DNA from: Fen-1258 sp947085815
GTDB lineage: Bacteria > Bacteroidota > Ignavibacteria > Ignavibacteriales > Melioribacteraceae
Assembly: GCA_947085815.1 (NCBI GenBank)
Contig: CAMTXU010000016.1
Location: forward strand, 1-64,000
DNA: 64,000 bases
Direction: 5' to 3'
The translations under genes and the position numbers were made by a program. Positions 42,028 through 51,015 of the stretch are shown one piece after another. The notes beneath the pieces are model-generated. The model saw only the letters and a list, made by a program, of their open reading frames with translations. It did no database searches and was not told the origin of the DNA. How positions within the stretch are numbered: position 1 is the stretch's first letter; each line of letters begins with the position of its first letter.

Positions 42028-43233
42028 ATGGCAAAAGAAAAATTTGACCGGAGTAAACCTCACGTTAATATCGGTACAATCGGACACGTAGACCATGGTA
42101 AAACTACTCTTACTGCCGCCATCACCATGGCTCTTGCAAAAAAAGGTTTGTCGCAAATTAGATCATTCGACAGTATTGATAACGCCCCTGAAGAAAGAGA
42201 AAGAGGTATTACTATCGCTACTGCTCACGTGGAATATTCAACAGCCAAGAGACATTATGCACACGTAGATTGTCCTGGTCACGCAGATTATGTTAAAAAC
42301 ATGATCACCGGTGCTGCCCAAATGGATGGCGCTATTTTAGTTGTTGCTGCAACAGATGGTCCTATGCCGCAAACACGCGAACATATTCTTCTTGCTCGTC
42401 AAGTTGGTGTTCCGAAAATGGTTGTCTTTATGAATAAGGTTGATGCAGTCGATGATCAAGAATTGATTGACTTGGTTGAAATGGAATTAAGAGAATTATT
42501 AACTAAATATGAATTCCCTGGTGATGAAATTCCGATCATTAAAGGCTCAGCTCTTCACGCTTTGGAAGCCGGTTCTTCAAATGCAGAACCAACCGATCCG
42601 AGATATAATTGTATCTGGGAGTTAATGGATGCTGTCGATAATTACATCCCGGTTCCTGAAAGAAGTGTTGATAAACCATTCTTGATGCCTGTCGAAGATG
42701 TTTTTTCAATTACCGGTCGTGGTACTGTTGCTACCGGTAGAGTTGAAAGAGGTCAAGTTAAAATTCAAGAAGAAGTTGAATTGATCGGTCTTGGCGTTCA
42801 TAAGAAAACAGTTGTTACCGGTGTAGAAATGTTCCGTAAAGAACTTGATTCTGCTATGGCTGGTGATAATGCTGGTATTCTATTAAGAGGTATTGATAAA
42901 AATGAAATTGAAAGAGGAATGGTTCTTGCAAAAACAGGTTCTATTACTCCTCATAAAAAATTCGAAGGCAAAGTTTACATTCTTTCAAAAGATGAAGGTG
43001 GACGTCATACACCATTCTTCAATGGTTACAGACCACAGTTCTATTTTAGAACAACAGACGTAACCGGTATTGCTACTTTACCGGAAGGAACCGAAATGGT
43101 TATGCCTGGCGATAGCGTTACATTGAAGATCGATTTGATTTCTGATATTGCTATGGATGAAGGTTTGAAGTTCGCTATCCGTGAAGGCGGCAGAACTGTT
43201 GGTGCTGGTTTTGTAACAAAGATTATCGAGTAA
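42028..43233 (+). CDS. tuf: Translation elongation factor Tu
   Basis: 401 aa GTPase that delivers aminoacyl-tRNA. HVNIGTIGHVDHGKTTLTAA, DCPGHADYVKNMITGAAQMD, NKVDAVDD, and the domain 3 segment GGRHTPFFNGYRPQFYFRTTDVTG. AAGGAGAG precedes the ATG. This is the only tuf in the window; the second copy often found after tRNA-Thr is absent at that position. Confidence 0.98.
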   Translation: MAKEKFDRSKPHVNIGTIGHVDHGKTTLTAAITMALAKKGLSQIRSFDSIDNAPEERERGITIATAHVEYSTAKRHYAHVDCPGHADYVKNMITGAAQMDGAILVVAATDGPMPQTREHILLARQVGVPKMVVFMNKVDAVDDQELIDLVEMELRELLTKYEFPGDEIPIIKGSALHALEAGSSNAEPTDPRYNCIWELMDAVDNYIPVPERSVDKPFLMPVEDVFSITGRGTVATGRVERGQVKIQEEVELIGLGVHKKTVVTGVEMFRKELDSAMAGDNAGILLRGIDKNEIERGMVLAKTGSITPHKKFEGKVYILSKDEGGRHTPFFNGYRPQFYFRTTDVTGIATLPEGTEMVMPGDSVTLKIDLISDIAMDEGLKFAIREGGRTVGAGFVTKIIE

Positions 43234-43248
43234 AAATAAATTATTTGA

Positions 43249-43266
43249 GCCCCGCAAGCGCGGGGC
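43249..43266 (+). promoter_or_regulatory. GC-rich hairpin between tuf and rpsJ
   Basis: Perfect 7-bp stem GCCCCGC (43249-43255) / GCGGGGC (43260-43266), loop AAGC, with no T tract. Lies 29 nt before rpsJ. More likely an mRNA processing or stability element than a terminator. Confidence 0.5.
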
Positions 43267-43294
43267 ACTATGTTGAACAAGGAGATTATAAAAA

Positions 43295-43603
43295 GTGCCT
43301 GGTCAGAAAATTAGAATCAAGCTTAAGTCATACGATCATATATTGATTGACAAATCAACCGAAAAGATTATTAAAACGGTTAAGAGCACCGGCGCAGTTG
43401 TTTCCGGACCAATTCCGTTACCGACGCGCAGAACTGTATTCACTGTATTAAGATCTCCGCACGTTGATAAGAAATCTAGAGAACAATTTGAGATCAGAGC
43501 CCATAAAAGAATTATAGATATACATAATTCAAATAATAAAACAGTTGACGCACTCAGCAAGTTGGATATTCCCGCTGGCGTTGACATTGAGATTAAGTTA
43601 TAG
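43295..43603 (+). CDS. rpsJ: 30S ribosomal protein uS10
   Basis: 102 aa, with QKIRIKLKSYDHILIDKSTE and the SGPIPLPTRRTVFTVLRSPHV loop. GTG start after AAGGAG. First gene of the S10 operon; also the NusE transcription factor. Confidence 0.98.
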   Translation: MPGQKIRIKLKSYDHILIDKSTEKIIKTVKSTGAVVSGPIPLPTRRTVFTVLRSPHVDKKSREQFEIRAHKRIIDIHNSNNKTVDALSKLDIPAGVDIEIKL

Positions 43604-43614
43604 GAATCATAGAA

Positions 43615-44238
43615 ATGCCTGGCTTGTTAGCAAAAAAATTAGGAATGACAAATATATTCGCCGAAGATGGAAAAATTGTACCTGTTACAGTTTTAGAAGT
43701 CGGTCCGTGTAATGTATACGCAATCAAATCGAAAGAAAGAGATGGCTACGAAGCTGTTCAACTTGGATTTGGAGAAAAGAAAGAGAAGAGAACAAGCAAA
43801 CCTCAGCTTGATTATTACAAAAAACACGGTTTGAAAATTCCTCATACAGTAAAAGAGTTTAAGAATTTTGATGCATCACAATATAAAATTGGCGATGAAT
43901 TGAATACTGATCTTTTTGCTGTTGGCGATAAAGTCAAAGTTTCCGGTAAGAGCAAAGGAAAAGGTTTTCAAGGTGTTATGAGAAGACACAACTTTGGCGG
44001 CGTAGGCGGAACAACACACGGTCAGAGCGATAGATTAAGAGCACCCGGTTCAATTGGTTCAAGTTCTTATCCTTCAAGAGTTTTCAAAGGTCAACGTATG
44101 GCTGGTAGAATGGGCTTTGACAATACAACCGCTCTTAATCTGAAAGTTGTAAAAATTATTGCAGAGAAAAATATTATTATGGTTAAAGGAGCTGTTCCAG
44201 GCTCTATTAATTCAATTGTTGCTATCAACAAAAAATAA
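43615..44238 (+). CDS. rplC: 50S ribosomal protein uL3
   Basis: 207 aa: LLAKKLGMTNIFAEDGKIVP, KGFQGVMRRHNFGGVGGTTHG, RVFKGQRMAGRMGFD. Reaches the peptidyl transferase centre through its long loop. 11 nt from rpsJ. Confidence 0.98.
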   Translation: MPGLLAKKLGMTNIFAEDGKIVPVTVLEVGPCNVYAIKSKERDGYEAVQLGFGEKKEKRTSKPQLDYYKKHGLKIPHTVKEFKNFDASQYKIGDELNTDLFAVGDKVKVSGKSKGKGFQGVMRRHNFGGVGGTTHGQSDRLRAPGSIGSSSYPSRVFKGQRMAGRMGFDNTTALNLKVVKIIAEKNIIMVKGAVPGSINSIVAINKK

Positions 44239-44249
44239 GTTTGATAAAA

Positions 44250-44876
44250 ATGAAATTAGAAGTTTATAAACAAGACGGCACAAAATCTGGCGAGACAGTA
44301 GAACTCTCAAAAGAAATTTTTGAAATCGAACCGAATGATCACGTTCTTTATTTGGCAGTGAAGGCGTTCTTGGCAAATCAGCGTCAAGGTACTCACAAGT
44401 CTAAAGAAAGAAGTGAAGTAAGAGGCGGCGGTAAAAAACCTTGGAAGCAAAAAGGACGTGGCGGCGCTAGAGCCGGTACATCTCGTTCTCCAATTTGGGT
44501 TGGCGGCGGTACCATCTTTGGACCAAAACCTCACTCTTACAGACAAAAACTCAACAAGAAAGTTTTAAGTCTTGCTAGAAAATCAGCGCTTTCTTACAAA
44601 GCGAAATCAAACCAGATAATGGTGGTTGAAGATTTCAATTTTGATGGACCAAAGACAAAGCAATTTGTTTCTATGTTGAGTGCTTTGAAAGTTACTGGCA
44701 AGAGAACATTGCTTTTAACAAACGGTACTTTGGAGAATGTTTACAAATCAGGACGTAACGTTACAAAAGTGAATATACTCGAAGCCAACAAGGCATCTGC
44801 TTATGATCTGCTGAACAATCAAGTATTAGTGTTACAGAAAAGCGCTGTAACTATTTTAGAAAACACAATTAATTAA
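44250..44876 (+). CDS. rplD: 50S ribosomal protein uL4
   Basis: 208 aa from the ATG at 44250; a TTG three codons upstream is an alternative. GTHKSKERSEVRGGGKKPWK and RTSRSPIWVGG-type loop residues (GTSRSPIWVGGGTIFGPKPH) form the tunnel loop; the C-terminal fold ends ILEN. Can also regulate the S10 operon in some bacteria. Confidence 0.96.
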   Translation: MKLEVYKQDGTKSGETVELSKEIFEIEPNDHVLYLAVKAFLANQRQGTHKSKERSEVRGGGKKPWKQKGRGGARAGTSRSPIWVGGGTIFGPKPHSYRQKLNKKVLSLARKSALSYKAKSNQIMVVEDFNFDGPKTKQFVSMLSALKVTGKRTLLLTNGTLENVYKSGRNVTKVNILEANKASAYDLLNNQVLVLQKSAVTILENTIN

Positions 44877-44888
44877 ACCGGTTTGAAA

Positions 44889-45185
44889 ATGAAAAGTGTT
44901 CTTGTACGACCTTTAATAACAGAAAAGATGAGCGGCATAAGCGAAAAAGATGCAAGCAAGTTTGGTTTCATGGTTGCAATTGACGCTAATAAAATTGAAA
45001 TAGCCAAAGCTCTCAAAGAAAAATTTAATGTCGATGTCACTTCCGTGAATACGATTAGATATAAAGGTAAAGTCAAAACTCAATTGACAAAGAAGGGCAG
45101 ATTTACAGGAAGAACGTCAAAGTTCAAAAAAGCAATAGTTACCTTAAAAGAAGGTCAAACAATAGATATTTTCGGTCAAGCATAG
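44889..45185 (+). CDS. rplW: 50S ribosomal protein uL23
   Basis: 98 aa from the ATG at 44889 (a TTG two codons earlier is less likely). SVLVRPLITEKMSG and AKALKEKFNVDVTSVNTIRY are typical. Located at the tunnel exit, where it docks SRP and trigger factor. Confidence 0.96.
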   Translation: MKSVLVRPLITEKMSGISEKDASKFGFMVAIDANKIEIAKALKEKFNVDVTSVNTIRYKGKVKTQLTKKGRFTGRTSKFKKAIVTLKEGQTIDIFGQA

Positions 45186-45212
45186 TATTACCGAAACTCG
45201 GAGCTGAATTAA

Positions 45213-46037
45213 ATGGCAATTAGAAAATTAAAACCAAATACACCCGGAACGAGATTTATGAGTATCTCCTCATTTGATGAGATAACTAAAACTACACCCG
45301 AAAAATCTTTGACTGCTGTAGTTACAAAATCCGGTGGTAGAAATAATCAAGGTAGAATTACATCTCGTCATCGTGGCGGTGGACATAAAAGACGTTACAG
45401 AATTATTGATTTCAAACGTGATAAGAGTGGAATTCCTGCAAAAGTATTTTCTATTGAATATGATCCAAACAGAACATGCAGAATAGCTCTTCTCAATTAT
45501 GCCGATGGTGAAAAAAGATATATTCTTGCACCTGACGGAATTAAAGTTGGTTCAACTGTAATGTCAGGCTCAGGTTCAGAAATTAAAGTTGGCAACGCAT
45601 TACCTTTGAAAGAAATTCCTTTAGCAAGTTTTATACACAACGTTGAATTGAGACCCGGCAAAGGGGGTCAATTAGGAAGATCCGCAGGAACATCGCTTCA
45701 ATTAATGGCTCGCGAAGGAAAGATGGCGCAGTTAAAAATGCCTTCCGGTGAAGTTAGGATGGTTAGCGTTGATTGTATGGCTACATATGGTGTTGTTGGA
45801 AATATAGATCACGAGAATATTAGCCTTGGTAAAGCTGGAAGAAGCAGATGGCTTGGTATTCGCCCCGCAAGTCGTGGTGTTGCAAAGAATCCGGTAGATC
45901 ACCCGATGGGTGGTGGAGAAGGTAAAACTTCAGGCGGAGGTCATCCGGTCTCTCCTTGGGGTCAAAAAGCAAAAGGATTAAAAACAAGAAAGAGAAAAAA
46001 TCTTTCTAATAAATACATTGTCAAGCGTAGAAAATAA
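45213..46037 (+). CDS. rplB: 50S ribosomal protein uL2
   Basis: 274 aa, with RNNQGRITSRHRGGGHKRRY, NVELRPGKGGQLGRSAGTS and DHPMGGGEGKTSGGGHPVSP containing the conserved His near the peptidyl transferase centre. Confidence 0.98.
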   Translation: MAIRKLKPNTPGTRFMSISSFDEITKTTPEKSLTAVVTKSGGRNNQGRITSRHRGGGHKRRYRIIDFKRDKSGIPAKVFSIEYDPNRTCRIALLNYADGEKRYILAPDGIKVGSTVMSGSGSEIKVGNALPLKEIPLASFIHNVELRPGKGGQLGRSAGTSLQLMAREGKMAQLKMPSGEVRMVSVDCMATYGVVGNIDHENISLGKAGRSRWLGIRPASRGVAKNPVDHPMGGGEGKTSGGGHPVSPWGQKAKGLKTRKRKNLSNKYIVKRRK

Positions 46038-46049
46038 GACAGAGTAAAT

Positions 46050-46337
46050 ATGCCAAGATCAGTCAAAAAAGGTGCTTTCATAGACCTGAAGCTAATGCAA
46101 AAAGTTCAAAAATTGAACGACACAAATCAGAAGAAGATAATAAAAACTTGGTCACGTACAAGTACAATTACTCCGGATTTTGTCGGTCACACAATTGCTG
46201 TTCATAACGGCAATAAAATGATACCTGTTTATGTATCTGAAAATATGGTTGGTCATAAACTCGGCGAGTTTGCACCAACAAGAATATTCAGAGGACATCC
46301 GGGAACTAAAGCTGAAAAAGCGTCTAAAGTAAAGTGA
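46050..46337 (+). CDS. rpsS: 30S ribosomal protein uS19
   Basis: 95 aa: PRSVKKGAFIDLKLMQKV, TWSRTSTITPDFVGHTIAVH, GHKLGEFAPTRIFRGH. Binds 16S rRNA head with S13. 12 nt after rplB. Confidence 0.98.
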   Translation: MPRSVKKGAFIDLKLMQKVQKLNDTNQKKIIKTWSRTSTITPDFVGHTIAVHNGNKMIPVYVSENMVGHKLGEFAPTRIFRGHPGTKAEKASKVK

Positions 46338-46347
46338 TTCTAGGGAA

Positions 46348-46698
46348 ATGATGATGGAAGCGAAATCAACTCACAAATACATTGGAACATCACCGCGAAA
46401 GATGAGATTAGTTATTGATCTTATCAGAGGTAAATCTGTAGATCAAGCTATAGAGATCCTCCACTTTTCGCCAAAGCATTCTTCAAAAGATGCTGTTAAG
46501 GTTTTGCGTTCCGCTGTATCGAATTTAATGAACAAGGACGAAAACACAAAACATGAAGTCTCGGACTTCTTTGTTAAAGAAGCTTTTGTGAATCAAGGTC
46601 CTACTTTGAAAAGAATTTCGGCTGCACCAATGGGTCGAGCGTACAAAATAAGAAAAAGATCTAATCACGTAACTATTGTTGTAGCTACAAAAAAGTAA
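46348..46698 (+). CDS. rplV: 50S ribosomal protein uL22
   Basis: 116 aa. Three consecutive ATG-class starts (46348, 46351, 46354) follow AGGGAA; the third has the best spacing (8 nt), so the N-terminus could be two residues shorter. YIGTSPRKMRLVIDLIRGKS, and the beta-hairpin GRAYKIRKRSNHVTIVV lines the exit tunnel. Confidence 0.97.
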   Translation: MMMEAKSTHKYIGTSPRKMRLVIDLIRGKSVDQAIEILHFSPKHSSKDAVKVLRSAVSNLMNKDENTKHEVSDFFVKEAFVNQGPTLKRISAAPMGRAYKIRKRSNHVTIVVATKK

Positions 46699-46713
46699 TC
46701 TCAGGAGGAAGTT

Positions 46714-47355
46714 TTGGGTCAGAAGGTTAATCCAATCGGTTTTAGAGTTGGTATCATTAAGGGGTGGGAATCGAACTGGTACGAAAACAAAAGCTATGCT
46801 GTTAAGCTTGTTGAAGATAAGAAACTTAGAACCTATGTAAGAAAAAGATTACAAAATGCCGGTATCTCTTCCATAGTTATCGATAGAACTTCAAAAAATA
46901 TTATTCTTACAATTCATACATCAAGACCTGGTGTTGTAATTGGTAAGAGTGGTAAAGAGATTGCGCAGATTGAAGAAGAATTGAAAAAATTGACAGATAA
47001 GGAAGTGAAGATTCAGATCACTGAAATTAAGAGACCTGAACTTGACTCAAACCTTGTTGCAGAAAACATTGCAAGACAACTTGAAGGAAGAGTATCGTTT
47101 AGAAGAGCAATGAAGCAATCCATTACAACAGCAATGAGAATGGGCGCCGAAGGAATTAGAATTATGTGTGCCGGCCGTTTAGGCGGCGCAGAAATGGCAC
47201 GTACCGAACAGTATAAAGAGGGAAGAATTCCTTTGCATACAATACGCGCCGACATAGATTATGGTACTGCAACCGCACAGACAATTTACGGTTCACTTGG
47301 AGTAAAAGTTTGGATCTGCCGCGGAGAAATTTTAGGTAAACGTTCAACCGAATAA
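46714..47355 (+). CDS. rpsC: 30S ribosomal protein uS3
   Basis: 213 aa with a KH domain: GQKVNPIGFRVGIIKGWESN, RPGVVIGKSGKEIAQIEEEL, and C-terminal IRIMCAGRLGGAEMARTEQY. TTG start with AGGAGGAAG just upstream. Part of the mRNA entry helicase. Confidence 0.98.
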   Translation: MGQKVNPIGFRVGIIKGWESNWYENKSYAVKLVEDKKLRTYVRKRLQNAGISSIVIDRTSKNIILTIHTSRPGVVIGKSGKEIAQIEEELKKLTDKEVKIQITEIKRPELDSNLVAENIARQLEGRVSFRRAMKQSITTAMRMGAEGIRIMCAGRLGGAEMARTEQYKEGRIPLHTIRADIDYGTATAQTIYGSLGVKVWICRGEILGKRSTE

Positions 47356-47376
47356 TAAGTTTGAGGAATATTTTTC

Positions 47377-47796
47377 ATGTTAATGCCCAAAAGAGTAAAG
47401 TTTCGTAAAGCACATAGAGGTAGAAGAGCTGGCAAGGCAACACGCGGTCATCTTGTGAACTTTGGCGATTACGGTTTGAAAGCATTGGAACCAGCATGGA
47501 TCACAAGCAGACAAATTGAAGCATGCCGTGTTGCACTTTCACGTCATATGAAAAGAGACGGAAAAATGTGGATTAGAATTTTTCCAGATAAACCGGTTAC
47601 TAAAAAACCTCTTGAGACAAGAATGGGTAAAGGAAAAGGCGCGCCGGAATTTTGGGTTGCCGTTGTTAAGCCCGGAAGAATAATGTTTGAGATCGGCGGT
47701 ATTGATAAAAAAACTGCTCATGAAGCTATGGCAATTGCATCTCATAAACTGCCAATAAAAACAAAAATTTGTCAACGTCCCGATTTAGAAGCATAA
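47377..47796 (+). CDS. rplP: 50S ribosomal protein uL16
   Basis: 139 aa: LMPKRVKFRKAHRGRRAGKA, WITSRQIEACRVALSRHMKR, ETRMGKGKGAPEFWVAVVKP. Supports the A-site tRNA elbow in the 50S. Confidence 0.98.
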   Translation: MLMPKRVKFRKAHRGRRAGKATRGHLVNFGDYGLKALEPAWITSRQIEACRVALSRHMKRDGKMWIRIFPDKPVTKKPLETRMGKGKGAPEFWVAVVKPGRIMFEIGGIDKKTAHEAMAIASHKLPIKTKICQRPDLEA

Positions 47797-47811
47797 AAGG
47801 ATTTAAAGAAA

Positions 47812-48030
47812 ATGAAGATTTTTGAAATAAGAGAAATGTCCACAGACGAAATCAAAAAAAGAATTATTGAAGATCAGAAGAACCTTGTGGATCTGAGATT
47901 TCAGCAAGAATTAAAAAACTTAACAAACACAGCTAAACTGCATGCTATTAGAAAAGATGTCGCTAAGATGAAAACGATACTCAAAGAGCGAGAGATGCAG
48001 GAAGCAAAAACGTCAAAGGCAATTAAATAA
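47812..48030 (+). CDS. rpmC: 50S ribosomal protein uL29
   Basis: 72 aa all-helical protein: IREMSTDEIKKRIIEDQKNL, LRFQQELKNLTNTAKLHAIR. Neighbour of L23 at the tunnel exit. Usual place between rplP and rpsQ. Confidence 0.96.
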   Translation: MKIFEIREMSTDEIKKRIIEDQKNLVDLRFQQELKNLTNTAKLHAIRKDVAKMKTILKEREMQEAKTSKAIK

Positions 48031-48046
48031 GGAGTATTCGAGTTCC

Positions 48047-48304
48047 ATGGAGAAAAGAAGTCTAAGAAAGACCAGGATCGGTACTGTTGTTAGTAACAAA
48101 ATGCAGAAAAGTATTACCGTTGCAATCGAGAGACAGGTGGCTCATCCTATTTATAAAAAATATTTTAAGAAGACCACTAAATTAATGGCTCACGATGAAA
48201 GACAGGAATGCGGTATCGGAGATGTTGTAAAGATTATGGAAACTCGCCCTTTGAGTAAAAGGAAAAATTGGCGCTTGGTTCAAGTTGTTGAAAAAGCCAA
48301 GTAA
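48047..48304 (+). CDS. rpsQ: 30S ribosomal protein uS17
   Basis: 85 aa OB-fold: RKTRIGTVVSNKMQKSITVA, HPIYKKYFKKTTKLMAHDE, ETRPLSKRKNWRLVQVVEKA. 16 nt after rpmC. Confidence 0.97.
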   Translation: MEKRSLRKTRIGTVVSNKMQKSITVAIERQVAHPIYKKYFKKTTKLMAHDERQECGIGDVVKIMETRPLSKRKNWRLVQVVEKAK

Positions 48305-48329
48305 TTAAAGTTTGAGGAGCAGCTAAACA

Positions 48330-48698
48330 ATGATACAAGAAGAAACTAATTTAATTGTAGCAGATAACTCGGGTGCTAAAAAAGTCCAATGCATTAGAGT
48401 GCTTGGCGGTAGTGACCGACGTTACGCAAGCGTTGGCGATTTAATAGTTGTTGCCGTTAAATCGGCAATTCCTGGCGGCGGTGTTAAAAAAGGTGAAGTT
48501 AGCCGTGCAGTAGTTGTTAGAACAAAAAAAGAAGTTAGAAGAAATGACGGTTCATACATCCGCTTCGACGAAAACGCTGCGGTTCTTTTAAACGCTCAAG
48601 GTGAACCTAAAGGTACACGTATCTTTGGCCCCGTTGCAAGAGAACTCCGAGATAAGAAGTTCATGAAAATTATCTCTCTAGCTCCAGAAGTATTATAA
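48330..48698 (+). CDS. rplN: 50S ribosomal protein uL14
   Basis: 122 aa: MIQEETNLIVADNSGAKKVQ, VAVKSAIPGGGVKKGEVSRA, and the C-terminal RELRDKKFMKIISLAPEVL. GAGGAG upstream of the ATG. Sits at the subunit interface. Confidence 0.98.
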   Translation: MIQEETNLIVADNSGAKKVQCIRVLGGSDRRYASVGDLIVVAVKSAIPGGGVKKGEVSRAVVVRTKKEVRRNDGSYIRFDENAAVLLNAQGEPKGTRIFGPVARELRDKKFMKIISLAPEVL

Positions 48699-48709
48699 GG
48701 ATAGGGAAA

Positions 48710-49036
48710 ATGAAGATTAGAAAAAATGATCCAGTAGTTATTATATCCGGTAACAGTAAAGGTAAAACCGGAAAAGTATTAAAAGTATTTCCCAGCGAGA
48801 ACCGTGTTATTGTTGAAGGTATTAATCTTCGCAAAAGACATACAAAGGCGAATCAGAAAAACCCTCAGGGCGGAATTACAGAGAAGGAAGCTCCTATAAA
48901 TGTTTCGAATGTTATGATCTTGGATCCTAAGACTAACCAGAAAACAAGAATCGGTGCTAAACTTATCATTGATGAAAAAACAGGCAAGAAGAGAAGCGCT
49001 AGAGTTAGTAAAGTTAGTGGTGAAATGCTTGCTTAA
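48710..49036 (+). CDS. rplX: 50S ribosomal protein uL24
   Basis: 108 aa KOW protein: KIRKNDPVVIISGNSKGKTG, VEGINLRKRHTKANQKNPQG, TGKKRSARVSKVSGE. An assembly initiator of the 50S. 11 nt after rplN. Confidence 0.97.
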   Translation: MKIRKNDPVVIISGNSKGKTGKVLKVFPSENRVIVEGINLRKRHTKANQKNPQGGITEKEAPINVSNVMILDPKTNQKTRIGAKLIIDEKTGKKRSARVSKVSGEMLA

Positions 49037-49082
49037 TAAACTTCGCCGGTTGGCGGGTAAATTTTAAGGACTAGTAATTAAG

Positions 49083-49748
49083 ATGGCAAAAGAACAAAAA
49101 CAACCAAAAGAGCAGAAAGAACTTAAGGACAAGAAAGCTAAGGCAGTTGTAGTCGAAGAAAAAAAGCCGGTAGCAAAAGTTGTTGAGCCAAAGATTCCAG
49201 CTCGCTTAAAAGAAAAATATCAAAAAGAAATTGTTCCAAAATTAAGAGAACAATTCGCTTATAAGAGTATTATGCAAGTTCCCCGTTTGGAGAAAATTGT
49301 AATTAATATGGGTGTTGGAGAAGCTGCTTCCGATGCAAAAATTTTAGATGAAGCCATACGCGATCTTGAAACTATTTCTGGTCAGAAGCCATCGGTTAGA
49401 ATTGCTAAGAAAGCTATTTCTAATTTTAAGTTACGCGAAGGTATGAAGATTGGTGCTAAGGTTACCTTAAGAAAAGAAATGATGTATGAATTTTTGGACA
49501 GATTTATTTCACTTGCTCTGCCACGCATGAGAGATTTCCGCGGAATTCCAGATAAATCTTTTGACGGACGTGGAAATTATACAATGGGACTTAAGGAACA
49601 GATCATATTTCCTGAAATCAACGTTGATAAAGTAACAAAGATTTTGGGAATGGATATTACGTTTGTTACAACGGCAAAGACAGATAAAGAAGCTCTCGAA
49701 CTCTTGACTGCATTCGGGATGCCGTTTAGAAAAAAAGAAATTAATTAA
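49083..49748 (+). CDS. rplE: 50S ribosomal protein uL5 with N-terminal lysine-rich extension
   Basis: 221 aa, about 40 residues longer than typical uL5. Residues 1-~38 are a low-complexity Lys/Glu/Val tail (EQKQPKEQKELKDKKAKAVV), followed by the normal start RLKEKYQKEIVPKLREQF and the core VPRLEKIVINMGVGEA, RDFRGIPDKSFDGRGNYTMG. The core binds 5S rRNA and contacts the P-site tRNA. The ATG at 49083 is close to AAGGA; an internal start would remove the tail but has no clear ribosome binding site. Confidence 0.96.
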   Translation: MAKEQKQPKEQKELKDKKAKAVVVEEKKPVAKVVEPKIPARLKEKYQKEIVPKLREQFAYKSIMQVPRLEKIVINMGVGEAASDAKILDEAIRDLETISGQKPSVRIAKKAISNFKLREGMKIGAKVTLRKEMMYEFLDRFISLALPRMRDFRGIPDKSFDGRGNYTMGLKEQIIFPEINVDKVTKILGMDITFVTTAKTDKEALELLTAFGMPFRKKEIN

Positions 49749-49757
49749 AGGGAAGAC

Positions 49758-50027
49758 ATGGCAAGAAAAAGTTTGCTCGCGCGCGAAGATAAGAGAAAAG
49801 CATTGGTAGATAAATTCGCCGCTAAGAGAAAAGAATTGAAAGAAAAGGGTGACTATGAAGGGTTACAACTTCTTCCTAGAAATTCTGCCCCCACCCGTTT
49901 ACATAACAGATGTAAAATGACTGGTAGACCGAGAGCTTACTATAGAAAATTTGGTGTATCTCGTTTAGTTCTTCGCGAAATGGCATTGCGCGGTTTAATA
50001 CCCGGTCTTAAAAAAGCAAGTTGGTAA
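49758..50027 (+). CDS. rpsN: 30S ribosomal protein uS14
   Basis: 89 aa, the long zinc-free type: RKSLLAREDKRKALVDKFAA, LPRNSAPTRLHNRCKMTGRP, YRKFGVSRLVLREMALRGL. It lacks the CxxC...CxxC of zinc-type S14. Confidence 0.97.
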   Translation: MARKSLLAREDKRKALVDKFAAKRKELKEKGDYEGLQLLPRNSAPTRLHNRCKMTGRPRAYYRKFGVSRLVLREMALRGLIPGLKKASW

Positions 50028-50044
50028 CTGAAGGAGAAATGTAA

Positions 50045-50440
50045 ATGCATACTACCGATCCGATTGCGGATTTTTTAACAAGAATAAGAAATGCTGTTAA
50101 AGCACAAAAGAAATATGTTGAGATACCTTCTTCGAAGATGAAGATAGGTTTAGCCGAAATTTTGAAGAATAATAAATTCATCAAAGACTATAATGTTGTA
50201 GAAGATAATAAGCAAAACGTGCTTAGAGTTCATCTACAATATGTTAATGGCGCTCCTTCAATTACCGGAATTAGAAGAATTTCGACACCGGGTTTGAAAA
50301 GATATGTAAGTAAAGAAAAACTTCCGCGAGTGTTGAACGGACTTGGAATTGCAGTCCTTTCTACACCGAAAGGTTTATTGTCTGATAGACAGGCAAAAAA
50401 AGATGCAGTGGGCGGAGAAGTAATCTGCTACGTTTGGTAA
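50045..50440 (+). CDS. rpsH: 30S ribosomal protein uS8
   Basis: 131 aa: TTDPIADFLTRIRNAVKAQK, RRISTPGLKRYVSKEKLPRV, GLLSDRQAKKDAVGGEVICY. Binds 16S helix 21; its E. coli homologue regulates the spc operon. Confidence 0.98.
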   Translation: MHTTDPIADFLTRIRNAVKAQKKYVEIPSSKMKIGLAEILKNNKFIKDYNVVEDNKQNVLRVHLQYVNGAPSITGIRRISTPGLKRYVSKEKLPRVLNGLGIAVLSTPKGLLSDRQAKKDAVGGEVICYVW

Positions 50441-50463
50441 AAAAATTTTAAGAGGTAAAGAAA

Positions 50464-51000
50464 TTGTCACGTATAGGTAAAAAACCAATTCCGATTAAAG
50501 ATGTAACAATAACCAAAACTGAAGGTGCTATTAAAGTTAAAGGCAAACTCGGCGAATTGGAAATGAAAATACATCCAAACATCAAAGTTGATGTTACAAA
50601 AGAAGAAATTGTTGTTACAAGACCGAACGACATGAAAGAGAATAGAGCACTTCACGGTTTAACACGCGCTCTTATCAATAACATGGTTCAAGGTGTTACT
50701 GTTGGATATTTGAAATCGTTGGATATAGTTGGTGTGGGTTACAAAGCTGAATCAAAAGGCGATGCTGTTTTATTCACCATTGGTTATTCTCACCCAATTT
50801 TGTTTATGCCTCCGGAAGGAATTAAAATTGAAGTCCCGGCTCCAACACAAATAAAAGTTTCTGGATATGATAAAGAGTTAGTAGGAATGATTGCCGCTAA
50901 AATCAGATCATTTAGAAAACCTGAGCCATATAAAGGAAAAGGTATTAAATACTCGAATGAAATTATTCTACGTAAAGCAGGCAAGACAGCCGGTAAGTAA
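50464..51000 (+). CDS. rplF: 50S ribosomal protein uL6
   Basis: 178 aa: SRIGKKPIPIKDVTI, NMVQGVTVGYLKSLDIVGVG, and C-terminal RKPEPYKGKGIKYSNE. TTG start after AGAGGTAAAG. Near the sarcin-ricin loop. Confidence 0.97.
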   Translation: MSRIGKKPIPIKDVTITKTEGAIKVKGKLGELEMKIHPNIKVDVTKEEIVVTRPNDMKENRALHGLTRALINNMVQGVTVGYLKSLDIVGVGYKAESKGDAVLFTIGYSHPILFMPPEGIKIEVPAPTQIKVSGYDKELVGMIAAKIRSFRKPEPYKGKGIKYSNEIILRKAGKTAGK

Positions 51001-51015
51001 TAGGAGAATTTGAAA